Shown: positions 1-8,433 of the stretch, piece by piece
How the letters are laid out: each line of letters opens with the position of its first letter
Position numbering within the stretch: position 1 is the first letter of the stretch
Assembly (NCBI RefSeq): GCF_000160755.1
Contig: NZ_GG668583.1
Location: forward strand, 135,892-199,891
Direction of reading: 5' to 3'
DNA: 64,000 nucleotides
Source of the DNA: Proteus mirabilis ATCC 29906
GTDB lineage: Bacteria > Pseudomonadota > Gammaproteobacteria > Enterobacterales > Enterobacteriaceae
Made by a program: the position numbers and the translations under genes
Notes under the pieces: generated by a model
Databases searched by the model: none
What the model was told of the DNA's origin: nothing
What the model saw: only the letters and a program-made list of their open reading frames with translations

Positions 1-741
1 GATCTAAAGAATAAGAATGTGATTGTTACAGGAGCTAATGGTGATATAGGTATTGCAATTTGCCAGAAATACCTTGAACAGCAGTGTCATGTTTATGCAT
101 TATATCACCAAAATAGAAATAACTTAGATAAGCTAAAAAAAGAGAGTGAATATTGTCACCGCTTACATATATTACAATGTGATATCAATAATGATAAATC
201 AATTCATGATTTTTTAGATAAACTAAAGGCATATGCTAGTGTTATTCATATATTAATCAACAATGCAGGTGTGATTAAAGATGAATTATTTTCTGCTATA
301 AATATAAGTGAATTTGAATATGTTATTAAAACCAATTTATTAGGAACTTGTCAATTTACTAAACAGTTATTGCTTTTATTAAGATCGGCAGAAAAAGCGA
401 CCATTATTAATGTTGCTTCTATTGCAGGGATTGTTCCAAGTATTGGTCAAAGTAACTATAGCGCCGCTAAGGCTGGAATTATAGGTTTTACTCATACGTT
501 GGCTGCAGAGTTGGCAGGTAAAGGAATTCGAGTCAATGCGGTGGCACCGGGTATGATTGAGTCTGACATGGTCAAAAAAGTGTCACGCCAAGTCGTACGT
601 CATATTAAATCGGTTATTCCATTACAACGATTGGGAGCAAGTGCTGAAGTTGCCAATACCATTGTATTTTTAAGCTCCGAGGCATCCAGCTATATTGTTG
701 GGCAAACATTAATCGTTGATGGTGGGATGGTGATGCGATGA
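1..741 (+). CDS. FabG-like 3-oxoacyl-ACP reductase (SDR family), 5' end cut by window edge
   Basis: This is a short-chain dehydrogenase of the FabG type, expected to reduce a beta-ketoacyl-ACP with NAD(P)H. The nucleotide-binding motif TGANGDIG lies near the N terminus, followed by NNAG. The catalytic Ser, Tyr and Lys are encoded at 418-420, 457-459 and 469-471 (YSAAK). A GTG at 19 could serve as a start, but the frame is open back to base 1 and encodes DLKNKN before the usual VIVTG. The true start is therefore probably just outside the window. About 247 residues are visible, a normal FabG length. It is the first visible gene of a dense biosynthetic operon; its stop is 12 bases before the dehydratase gene. 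The family is secure; the substrate is inferred. Confidence 0.9.
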   Translation, partial: DLKNKNVIVTGANGDIGIAICQKYLEQQCHVYALYHQNRNNLDKLKKESEYCHRLHILQCDINNDKSIHDFLDKLKAYASVIHILINNAGVIKDELFSAINISEFEYVIKTNLLGTCQFTKQLLLLLRSAEKATIINVASIAGIVPSIGQSNYSAAKAGIIGFTHTLAAELAGKGIRVNAVAPGMIESDMVKKVSRQVVRHIKSVIPLQRLGASAEVANTIVFLSSEASSYIVGQTLIVDGGMVMR

Positions 742-753
742 GAGGTAACCCTT

Positions 754-1332
754 ATGAGTCTCTATAATCAATCGTTATTGCCTCCTACACTATTTTTAAA
801 ATTAGGCGCATGGCGACAACCGACCATTATGGTTGATAGGATTGTCGATTTTGTCCCTAGTGAAAAACCTATTATCAAAACGATTAAACATGTCACCTTT
901 AATGATCCCTATTTATTAGGACATTTTCCAACCGATCCTGTTATGCCAGGGGTTATGGTGGCGGAAATATTTGGTCAAACGAGTGAGTATTTATCTTTTA
1001 TTGATGACTTTTGTTCAATTTATAAAATAGAACATAATATTGAATTAAATACATTTAAAGAAATAGCCAAAGCCCTTAATGAGCCGAGATCAGAACGAAT
1101 TTTAATTCAGCATCGAAGAAAGGTTTCCGGTGTATTGGCCTCACAAAATTTAAGGTATAAAAATGCTGCTTACCCAGGGGATACCATAGAGATAACAAGC
1201 ATTCTATTATTTTCTGATAAAAGCAATTTTAAACACTATTCTGTTGAGGCAAGAGTGGGAAAGAAAATCATTGCTAATGGCACCATAGTTAATTTCAGAG
1301 AATATAATCACTCTGAACAAAATAAAAATTAG
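754..1332 (+). CDS. FabZ/FabA-like hotdog dehydratase
   Basis: A hotdog-fold protein of 192 residues related to (3R)-hydroxyacyl-ACP dehydratases. The FabZ active-site signature is visible as GHFPTDPVMPGVMVAEIFGQ, with the catalytic His at residue 57 and Glu at residue 71, the 14-residue spacing seen in FabZ. The protein is about 40 residues longer than a typical FabZ; extra charged sequence lies around residues 95-130. An AGAGGT ribosome-binding site precedes the ATG. It lies between the ketoreductase and the ACP, so it presumably dehydrates the growing chain on the operon's own carrier protein. A binding-only or isomerase role cannot be excluded. Confidence 0.85.
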   Translation: MSLYNQSLLPPTLFLKLGAWRQPTIMVDRIVDFVPSEKPIIKTIKHVTFNDPYLLGHFPTDPVMPGVMVAEIFGQTSEYLSFIDDFCSIYKIEHNIELNTFKEIAKALNEPRSERILIQHRRKVSGVLASQNLRYKNAAYPGDTIEITSILLFSDKSNFKHYSVEARVGKKIIANGTIVNFREYNHSEQNKN

Positions 1333-1344
1333 GATATTAATAGT

Positions 1345-1665
1345 ATGGAAAATGACGATAAGTTAAATGAAAAAATTGAACAAAGAAAAAAAATGTTAAA
1401 GCGAGTCAAAGAAGGGCTTATTGAACGACTCAATTTAAATAAGAGTATTAATCAAATTGATGATGATACTCCGTTATTTGGTAGTGGTTTAAAATTAGAT
1501 TCTGTTGATGCCACAGAGATAATTGTCTTTCTTAATGATGAATTTAATATTCAAGTTACAGAAGGTGATGATCCTTCTTATATGAGAACAATAAATAGCC
1601 TAACAACCTTTATTTTAAATAAACAGCGAGAAAAACAAGAAAAAAATGAGAGTAATAATAATTAA
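1345..1665 (+). CDS. Acyl carrier protein
   Basis: A 106-residue acyl carrier protein. The phosphopantetheine attachment motif is LDSVDATEI with the acceptor Ser at residue 53, matching the DSL(D/E) motif of type II carriers. It is longer than FAS ACP (about 78 residues) through a lysine-rich N-terminal helix and a lysine/asparagine-rich tail. That suggests a dedicated carrier rather than a housekeeping AcpP. No phosphopantetheinyl transferase is visible in the operon, so a chromosomal AcpS or Sfp-type enzyme, or a gene left of the window, must load it. It is 12 bases after the dehydratase gene. Confidence 0.88.
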   Translation: MENDDKLNEKIEQRKKMLKRVKEGLIERLNLNKSINQIDDDTPLFGSGLKLDSVDATEIIVFLNDEFNIQVTEGDDPSYMRTINSLTTFILNKQREKQEKNESNNN

Positions 1666-1695
1666 GTTATATCATTTTTATTTATTGGAGATGTT

Positions 1696-2844
1696 ATGAA
1701 ATACTTTGAAATGGAAAATAAAGCGAATGTATTATTCGGTGAATATAATGGAGTGACACTTCCCAAACGTTATACTAATGAACATGAGGCTTATTTCTCG
1801 GTAAGAAATAGCATATTAATGACAGACTTTTCTCATTATGGCATGGTGAAAATTTCTGGTGAAGATGCTTGGCGGTTACTCAATTATCTTATTTCTGCAG
1901 ACATTTCATCTATTCGTGATGAACAACTACTTTATACATTGTTGCTAGATAAAGAAGGGAAAATAATAAGTGATGCCTATGTACTATGTGATAATGAACA
2001 CTATTTTTTAATTTCAGAGTGGATGAATAGTGATGCCATATGCCAGCAGATAAAAAAAGTATTAGATAAGCAAGATGAACGGGGTGAATGCTACCAAATT
2101 GATGCTATCGCTTCTCTTACTCCAGATTGGCGTATGATCTGTCTAGAAGGCCCCTATGCTTGGGAAATTTTATCTGAAATCGTCGGTATGGATATTATTG
2201 GATTACCTTTTCATGAGTTTATGTATGTTGATGAAGATGTCATTACTATGCGTGTTGGTAAACACGGTGAATATTGTTATCACATTATGGGAGATGAAGA
2301 GAAGTTAATGTCTATTTGGCGACATTTATGCATTTTATCTGAGAAATTTGATTTAAAGATTGGCGGGGTTGATGATTTAAAAAATATACGACTAGAAAAC
2401 CCTTGTTGGGAGCCTCAAGTGATTAATCCTTTTAGTCGCTGTCCTATTGAGTTACAAATGCAATGGGCGATTAGTTACGATAAAGATGTATTTATTGGTC
2501 AAGATGCAATAAAACAACGTGCTGATAATGGGGTAGATCAGAAAATAGTGGGCGCAAGAATAATTAATATGCCTCAGAATGCTGCAATTTTACAAGGCGA
2601 TGCAATCTATTACCAAAATGAACAAATAGGCGTAGTTATTCAAGCGGGATACTCTTTTATATTAAAAGAACATATTGCTAGAATATTATTAAAACGAGAA
2701 TTTGCTTATGTTGATATTGATGACTATAAAATAAAAACGGCTTATGGTGATATTGATTTTATCACAACGAGTATTCCCTTTGTTAATAATTTAAGTTTAA
2801 TAATTAATCCAACCGAAGATAGTTATCTTGAAAGACATCAATAA
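1696..2844 (+). CDS. GcvT/YgfZ-like folate-binding-fold protein
   Basis: A 382-residue protein with the overall pattern of the aminomethyltransferase (GcvT) superfamily. The N-terminal part has the Asp-containing LLNYLISADISSI segment followed by a tyrosine-rich strand and an LDKEGKIISDAYV stretch, as in GcvT/YgfZ. The C-terminal part has RLENPCWEP and an FIGQDAI motif like the conserved FIGK/Qxal of the family. A GGAG site precedes the ATG. In glycine cleavage this fold uses tetrahydrofolate. Here it is embedded among chain-elongation genes with no GcvH or GcvP nearby, so a one-carbon transfer or demethylation on the ACP-bound product is an inference only. Confidence 0.75.
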   Translation: MKYFEMENKANVLFGEYNGVTLPKRYTNEHEAYFSVRNSILMTDFSHYGMVKISGEDAWRLLNYLISADISSIRDEQLLYTLLLDKEGKIISDAYVLCDNEHYFLISEWMNSDAICQQIKKVLDKQDERGECYQIDAIASLTPDWRMICLEGPYAWEILSEIVGMDIIGLPFHEFMYVDEDVITMRVGKHGEYCYHIMGDEEKLMSIWRHLCILSEKFDLKIGGVDDLKNIRLENPCWEPQVINPFSRCPIELQMQWAISYDKDVFIGQDAIKQRADNGVDQKIVGARIINMPQNAAILQGDAIYYQNEQIGVVIQAGYSFILKEHIARILLKREFAYVDIDDYKIKTAYGDIDFITTSIPFVNNLSLIINPTEDSYLERHQ

Positions 2845-2907
2845 TGAAAGATTAAATTTATAGCAAAAATATTTATTAAACATAATAAATATTATATAGG
2901 AATTAAC

Positions 2908-5469
2908 ATGAATAGTAGACGCCGTCGGGTTGTAATAACCGGAATGGGGGTTTTATCATCTTTAGCTAAAGATGTGCCTCAATTTAAACAGGTTCTTTTT
3001 AATAGACAATGTAATATTAAGCCCAGCCAACGTTATTTAAAATGGTTTAAAAATGCCAATGCATCTGAGATTGAGATGGCATTAGATTATTCAGATATAC
3101 CGCAGCATATCGCTCGATCACTAGATAATGCGGCATTATGGGCATATCGAGTCTGCAATGAGGCATTACAACAAGCAAACTTAATAGATAATCAGTCTAT
3201 TTTAGATAATACCGCGATGATCGTGGGCGTCTCTTCAGCAGGAACGGAAGCCTTTCTGCCATTATTTGAACAACATATTGATGATTTTTCGATAAAAAAA
3301 GCCATTTTATCCGGTGGATTTTCATCATGTTGTTCGAGTGTATCAAGTCTACTTGGCTTACGTGGTGGTCTTGAATTAGTGGCGACGGCCTGTACCGCAA
3401 GCCCTAACGCGATAGGTATGGGGTATGATTATATCCAAAATGGCAAAAATCCTGTTGTGCTAGCGGTCGGAACAGAACCCATTTATCTTCCTACCTTTGC
3501 GGGTTTTTATGCCCTTAATGTGATGAAAACAACACCAACTTCCCCATTTTCAGGTACTCCTGGTATGTCTATTGGTGAAGGTGCAGGAGCGTTAGTATTA
3601 GAAGATTATCAACATGCGGTTGAACGTGGTGCGACAATATATGGTGAAATTGTCTCTTATGCGACATCTTGTGATGCTTACCATGAAACTAGCCCTGATC
3701 CTCGAGGAAATGGTGCAGTGCAAGTTATGTATAAAGCACTGGATAATGCGGGTATTACTCCTAATGATATTGATTATATAAATGTGCATGGTACAGGTAC
3801 TGAAGCAAATGATCGCATTGAAACCATGTCGATGAAAAAAGTATTTCCTAATATTTATCATATCCCATTAAGTTCAACAAAATCTTATGTTGGTCATAAT
3901 ATTGGTGCTGCAGGTATTGTTGAAATCATCGCGTGTTTTATTTGTTTAGCAGAAGACAAACTTCTCCCCACATTAAATTTCACTCAGCCAAGGCATAGCT
4001 GTGATTTAAATTATGTACCGAATTTCTTTCAAGATAAAAAAGTAAAATTTTTTATGAAGAATAATTATGCTTTTGGAGGAAATAACTGCTCTATTATCGC
4101 AAGCCCTTATATTACAGATAAAACACCGACGGAATATAAAGCTAAAAAAGTGGTTATTACCGGAGTGGGGGCGATTACGTCTATTGGCAATAATGTAATG
4201 GAGATACTAACAGCGATTTCGGCAGGAGATAAAACAGGTACATTAAAACCTATCGTATTTGCGAGTGATGTGCAGAAAGATATCGACAACTTGATGTCTG
4301 TTGTCATAAAAGATAATGATTTTGAGCAATCGTTAGGACATCCTTATTTTGATCTCGACATTGATCATCGCTTAAAAAATAACGCCTGTTATCATGCTAT
4401 CACTGATGTTAATCCGAAAAAAACATTACGTTATTATGATCCAAGAAAAGCTATTCCTAGCGGGACTTATGCCTTATTCGCTTTAAATGAAGCACTTGCT
4501 AATGCTGGACGCAAAATTAAACGTGATGGTGATAACTTAGGTTTTATTGTTGGAATGTCAAAAGGGCCACAAAGTACCGTTAATCGTTATTTACAAAGTT
4601 TAATTCCTGATCCGCAAAAAGTAAGAACATCAGAATTTCCTGGTACTTTAATGAATGCAGTACCGACATTTTGTGCCATTACAGAAGGAATAAAAGGCTA
4701 TACCACGACATTGGCAACAGGGGTTAATGCTGCATTAGGGGCGTTAACTTATGGTTATGAAATTATCAGGCAAGATCTACAACCTCAGGTAATTGTCGGA
4801 GGGGCAGATGAGCACTTCAGTTCTATTTCACTCTATTTTCAAGCGATGAGTAAGAAAGTTAATCTGACCAAGAATGCGACAGATTATCAGGTTTATTCTA
4901 ATGCAAGTGCCGGCTATATCCCCGGAGAAGGGGCAGGGATGTTATTTCTTGAAGATAAAGAGTATGCCAAGCAACGAGGCGCTAAAATTTATGCTGAAAT
5001 TATTGGCTACGGTAAAGCTAATGATAATACTTTTTTAGTAGACGAAAATATTACTGATAGAGTGGCCGCCTTATGTAAGGCTATCCAACAAGCATTATCT
5101 GAGGCGCAACTCAGTTGCCAAGATATTGATATTATCTGTGGTACCAGTGATGGTAATAAAGAGAATGATGAAGTTGAAATCCGTGCGATTCGGCAACTAT
5201 TTTATCAAGCGGCAAATCATGTACCAGTAGTTAATTACAATGCCTTTTTTGGTTTAGTTGAATCATGCGCTGGGATATTGGCGATCTCTTTAGTGATTCA
5301 TATGATGCAAAGCAACACGATAATACCTATTCCTTATACAAAAAGTTTTATAGCTGATGATATTCATTTTGTTACCCAACCGATTAATAAGCAGATAGAA
5401 ACTGCTTTAGTTCTTGGTTCATCAGAAGGATGTAACCACTATGCAATTATCATCAGGAAACCGTTATGA
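2908..5469 (+). CDS. Double ketosynthase: active KS fused to a KS-beta/chain-length-factor-like domain
   Basis: An 853-residue fusion of two thiolase-fold ketosynthase domains joined near residue 415. Domain 1 has the full Claisen-condensing set: Cys162 (ATACTAS), His294 (VHGTGTEAND) and Lys325/His330 (STKSYVGHNIGAAG). Domain 2 starts again with KKVVITGVGAI but has Ala603 where the Cys should be, Cys744 where the first His should be, and no His in the third motif (FGLVESCAG). It should be non-catalytic, like the KS-beta or chain-length factor of type II polyketide and aryl polyene systems, where the two halves are normally separate subunits. The stop overlaps the next start by 4 bases. Confidence 0.88.
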   Translation: MNSRRRRVVITGMGVLSSLAKDVPQFKQVLFNRQCNIKPSQRYLKWFKNANASEIEMALDYSDIPQHIARSLDNAALWAYRVCNEALQQANLIDNQSILDNTAMIVGVSSAGTEAFLPLFEQHIDDFSIKKAILSGGFSSCCSSVSSLLGLRGGLELVATACTASPNAIGMGYDYIQNGKNPVVLAVGTEPIYLPTFAGFYALNVMKTTPTSPFSGTPGMSIGEGAGALVLEDYQHAVERGATIYGEIVSYATSCDAYHETSPDPRGNGAVQVMYKALDNAGITPNDIDYINVHGTGTEANDRIETMSMKKVFPNIYHIPLSSTKSYVGHNIGAAGIVEIIACFICLAEDKLLPTLNFTQPRHSCDLNYVPNFFQDKKVKFFMKNNYAFGGNNCSIIASPYITDKTPTEYKAKKVVITGVGAITSIGNNVMEILTAISAGDKTGTLKPIVFASDVQKDIDNLMSVVIKDNDFEQSLGHPYFDLDIDHRLKNNACYHAITDVNPKKTLRYYDPRKAIPSGTYALFALNEALANAGRKIKRDGDNLGFIVGMSKGPQSTVNRYLQSLIPDPQKVRTSEFPGTLMNAVPTFCAITEGIKGYTTTLATGVNAALGALTYGYEIIRQDLQPQVIVGGADEHFSSISLYFQAMSKKVNLTKNATDYQVYSNASAGYIPGEGAGMLFLEDKEYAKQRGAKIYAEIIGYGKANDNTFLVDENITDRVAALCKAIQQALSEAQLSCQDIDIICGTSDGNKENDEVEIRAIRQLFYQAANHVPVVNYNAFFGLVESCAGILAISLVIHMMQSNTIIPIPYTKSFIADDIHFVTQPINKQIETALVLGSSEGCNHYAIIIRKPL

Positions 5470-6683
5470 AAAATGTTGCGATAAGTGGATGGGAACTTAA
5501 TTTACCTTCAATAGTAAATTTTGAACAACTTTCTGAACAACTCTTATTAAAAAGAACAATTAAAACAGAGAAATACTTCTCTGATGATTATTTTGTAGAA
5601 TATTTTAAATTTAATCATAATCCGGCGGTGATCCCCTATCAAAATATTCCCAATGATCATTTTGAAATATTAACGCGATTAATTCATAACAGTTTAAAAC
5701 GGGCTAATATCACCCTAGAAAAGCTTCGCGCTTCACGTACCATAATGTATCTTGCAGGTCACGGGCCTAGAGCTGATTTTATGGATTACCAAGGGTTTTA
5801 TGATAAAAACGATGCCGAAGACGTTCAATATTCTCCACAGATAAAATCACTCCATGCAGCCTCTTTTGCACAGGATGAATTAGCGAATAAATTGTGGGCT
5901 GAATATCAGTTAGATTTCCCACCTATTCCTATCTATTGTGCTAGTAATTCTGCGTTAATGGCTGTGCATATAGGACATAATGAAATAAGCCAAGATATGG
6001 CGGATATTGTAATAGTATTGTCGTGGAATAGCTTACTTTTACAAGATATAGCCTTTATGGATAGCCAAGGCATGTTAGTTGAAGCGCACGCTCAACCTTT
6101 GAGTAAATACAGCGATGGGGTCACCTTATCAGACGGTTATGCCGTGATGATTTTAGAAAGCCAACAACAGATAAACTCGAGACAATATCTTGCACCTGCT
6201 TATATCTATCATTCCGTTTTTATGCAAAGTAATGCTGAACGGACAATGGGAGGCACATTATTTAACTTTTATACGATATCAAAAGTGATTTCTCAGCTTC
6301 TCGATCTTAGTCATTATTTACCAAGTGATATTGGTGCTATTTTTATTCATGGTAATGGTTCGATTATTAGTGATAAAGCTGAGACGGTAGCTATTACTAA
6401 CATCTTTAAACAACCCATCCCTATTATTAGCTATAAAGGGCAGATAGGTTATATTTCTAATTGCTCTGGTATTATTGATTTAATGATTATAGCTGATTCA
6501 TTAAAAAATAATCGATTGATCCCCTCGACTACACATTATCCAATAGATGATGGAATGGAGGTTAATTTCCTCACTAATCAAGAGTGTGTGAACTATAGCG
6601 CTAAACCTATTTTAAAAATCGGCTTAGGTATGGATGGCTCTATTATTGCCATGTTATTAATCGCAAATGGAGAGCAAGGATGA
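5466..6683 (+). CDS. Beta-ketoacyl-ACP synthase-like protein (KS)
   Basis: A 405-residue ketosynthase-family protein. The nucleophile Cys158 is present (YCASNSALMA), as are His295 (IHGNGS) and Lys324 (SYKGQIGY). The second active-site His is replaced by Tyr329. Sequence elsewhere is divergent from FabB/FabF and it lacks a clear terminal GGxN glycine-rich motif. It starts within the stop of the double KS (ATGA overlap) and its own stop overlaps the next gene the same way, implying translational coupling. It may load or initiate chains, or act as a second condensing or acyl-transfer enzyme. Confidence 0.8.
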   Translation: MKNVAISGWELNLPSIVNFEQLSEQLLLKRTIKTEKYFSDDYFVEYFKFNHNPAVIPYQNIPNDHFEILTRLIHNSLKRANITLEKLRASRTIMYLAGHGPRADFMDYQGFYDKNDAEDVQYSPQIKSLHAASFAQDELANKLWAEYQLDFPPIPIYCASNSALMAVHIGHNEISQDMADIVIVLSWNSLLLQDIAFMDSQGMLVEAHAQPLSKYSDGVTLSDGYAVMILESQQQINSRQYLAPAYIYHSVFMQSNAERTMGGTLFNFYTISKVISQLLDLSHYLPSDIGAIFIHGNGSIISDKAETVAITNIFKQPIPIISYKGQIGYISNCSGIIDLMIIADSLKNNRLIPSTTHYPIDDGMEVNFLTNQECVNYSAKPILKIGLGMDGSIIAMLLIANGEQG

Positions 6684-7714
6684 GGCGATTATTACCCACT
6701 GGTGCTATTAATTTAGCCGCTTATGCTTTTTTTGAGCCACAGGAGCCACTGATCCCTTTTATTCCTTCATGGTATAACGTATGGGAATCTCATATGTTAC
6801 GTTTAGCGGGTAAAAAAAGCGCAGGAAAAAGTTGGAGTTTTCAACGCTATGGGGTCAATCATGATATGTATCTACGTGAAGGAATAAGAAAAACAAATTG
6901 TCGTCCTTACCTATCTGCAATAGAGCATGTGGTCGATCATGCTGTTGGTCAATTAGATACAAAATCACAATTCCTCTTAAAAAAGGAGCGAAATGGACTG
7001 ATTTATATTGATGCATGGGGAGAGCTAACGGCTTTCGAGCAGATAGATAGTTTAAGAGATGTGTTCACTCTTAATATTATTCCTAGAAATATCATAAAAA
7101 AATATAGTATAAAAAATTTCTCTTGCAAAATAAGAGGTGAACGTAATGGTATGATGTCGGCACTATTATTAGCACAAAAGCTCATTAATAGTGATTTACT
7201 TGATAATATATTTATTTGTGGTGGTTTTCGGGCTGTACCAATTTTATCTTTTAGTGAAATAGAAAGACAACCGATAACCCTTTTTTTCAAGCCTAACTCG
7301 TTGGAAAATATAAATAGTATTGAAAGAGTCGCCTGCATTATTATCAATAAAAAACAGTGTTCAGATATTTCAATTTCTATCAATCATTATTTTTCTATGA
7401 GTAAAAATAGAAAAAAAGCAATAAAGCAATTAGTTAAAAATTGGCACCGTTGTATTAATAAACAGACGGGTTCAATTTATATAACTGCGTTACTGACTTA
7501 TAAATATATTTCTATACTTGAAACCGCATTCACAGCATTACCTGTTAATCTTAATTGCTATTTTTTAAATCGTCTTTATGGTGATAGTGGGTTTATCACA
7601 CCGGCTCTTATGTTCGATCATTTACAAAAAGTAGCAGATAGTGCCTCTCATTACCTTTTGAGTGCGTTTGATGGAGAAAATGGTGTTTGGCTGGTGGATT
7701 GTTGGAAACAATAA
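6680..7714 (+). CDS. Divergent thiolase-fold (KS-like) protein, probably non-catalytic
   Basis: A 344-residue protein I place in the thiolase/ketosynthase superfamily by pattern only. The segment CKIRGERNGMMSALLLAQK followed by an IFICGGF strand resembles the nucleophile helix and following strand of KAS III-type enzymes, but the position of the catalytic Cys appears to be Arg. No HGTGT or GH-type motifs are evident. It overlaps the upstream KS by 4 bases and is 11 bases before the pseudo-ATPase gene. A structural partner of one of the KS proteins is a plausible role. The family assignment is tentative. Confidence 0.6.
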   Translation: MRRLLPTGAINLAAYAFFEPQEPLIPFIPSWYNVWESHMLRLAGKKSAGKSWSFQRYGVNHDMYLREGIRKTNCRPYLSAIEHVVDHAVGQLDTKSQFLLKKERNGLIYIDAWGELTAFEQIDSLRDVFTLNIIPRNIIKKYSIKNFSCKIRGERNGMMSALLLAQKLINSDLLDNIFICGGFRAVPILSFSEIERQPITLFFKPNSLENINSIERVACIIINKKQCSDISISINHYFSMSKNRKKAIKQLVKNWHRCINKQTGSIYITALLTYKYISILETAFTALPVNLNCYFLNRLYGDSGFITPALMFDHLQKVADSASHYLLSAFDGENGVWLVDCWKQ

Positions 7715-7725
7715 TAAGGTATTTT

Positions 7726-8433
7726 ATGTATGGAATAACAAAAGCACGCCAATTAGCACTATTTTCACTAACAAATATTAATAAATTTAATCATGATAAA
7801 AGTAACGCTGAAATAATTTTTAAAAATCTCACATTCGATATTAATAATGAGCATTTTACATTGATAAAATATCAACAAGAGAATGAAAAGAATGCATTGA
7901 TTGATATTATTTCAGGAGTTGATATTCAATATGCTGGTTATACTTATTTTTTAGGTAATTATATATCTATTCTAGATGAAAAGCAGCGAGCTTTGTTAAG
8001 GAATAGAATGATCGGTTTTGTTTTCAAAGAAAATTACTTTTTTAATCATTGTAATGTATTTGATAATATTTATTATTCAGTAGTCGATCATAAAGATAAA
8101 AAAAAGCTAAAGAATAATATTATAAATACACTTAAATCTATGGGCATAGAGAAACTCTATAATAAAACCCCAAAATCGTTATCAACAGATCAATTACTAA
8201 AGGTTGCCTTTAGCAGAGCTTTAGTGAAAAAACCTAAGTGTATCATTGCTAATTATAATAATGATTGTTTCAGTCAGAATAACTTTGATTATTTTATCCA
8301 ATTATTATCACAAGTACATAAAGATTTATCTATACCAATATTATTAATCACTAATTGTAATCATCTAAACATGACTGTAGATAAAATTATAACACTTAAA
8401 CATGGAGAGTTATATGATGGGGAGAAAACTTAA
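7726..8433 (+). CDS. ABC transporter ATPase-like protein with all catalytic motifs lost
   Basis: A 235-residue protein whose length and layout follow LolD/MacB-type ATPases, with LRNRMIGFVF and the helix before LSTDQLLKVAFSRALVKKP aligning to the LolD Q-loop and signature regions. Every nucleotide motif is gone: the Walker A site reads YQQENEKNA (residues 49-57), the Q-loop Gln is Lys101, the signature LSGGE is LSTDQ (152-156), Walker B ends in IIANYN instead of a DE pair, and the H-loop His is Asn210. I chose the ATG at 7726 because an AAGG site lies 6 bases upstream; an in-frame TTG at 7687 overlaps the previous gene. The frame is intact, so it looks like a pseudoenzyme rather than a pseudogene. 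Confidence 0.78.
   Translation: MYGITKARQLALFSLTNINKFNHDKSNAEIIFKNLTFDINNEHFTLIKYQQENEKNALIDIISGVDIQYAGYTYFLGNYISILDEKQRALLRNRMIGFVFKENYFFNHCNVFDNIYYSVVDHKDKKKLKNNIINTLKSMGIEKLYNKTPKSLSTDQLLKVAFSRALVKKPKCIIANYNNDCFSQNNFDYFIQLLSQVHKDLSIPILLITNCNHLNMTVDKIITLKHGELYDGEKT

Noticed and set aside
19-741. GTG at 19 as the start of the FabG-like gene.
   Set aside because: The frame continues to base 1 with typical SDR N-terminal residues, so the gene is cut by the window edge.
3197-4307. Several open frames on the - strand inside the double KS gene.
   Set aside because: They are shadows of a clear coding sequence and have no ribosome sites or recognisable motifs.
7726-8433. Calling the ABC ATPase-like gene a pseudogene.
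   Set aside because: The frame is intact over full length, has a good ribosome site and is tightly coupled to its neighbours; degenerate motifs fit a pseudoenzyme better.
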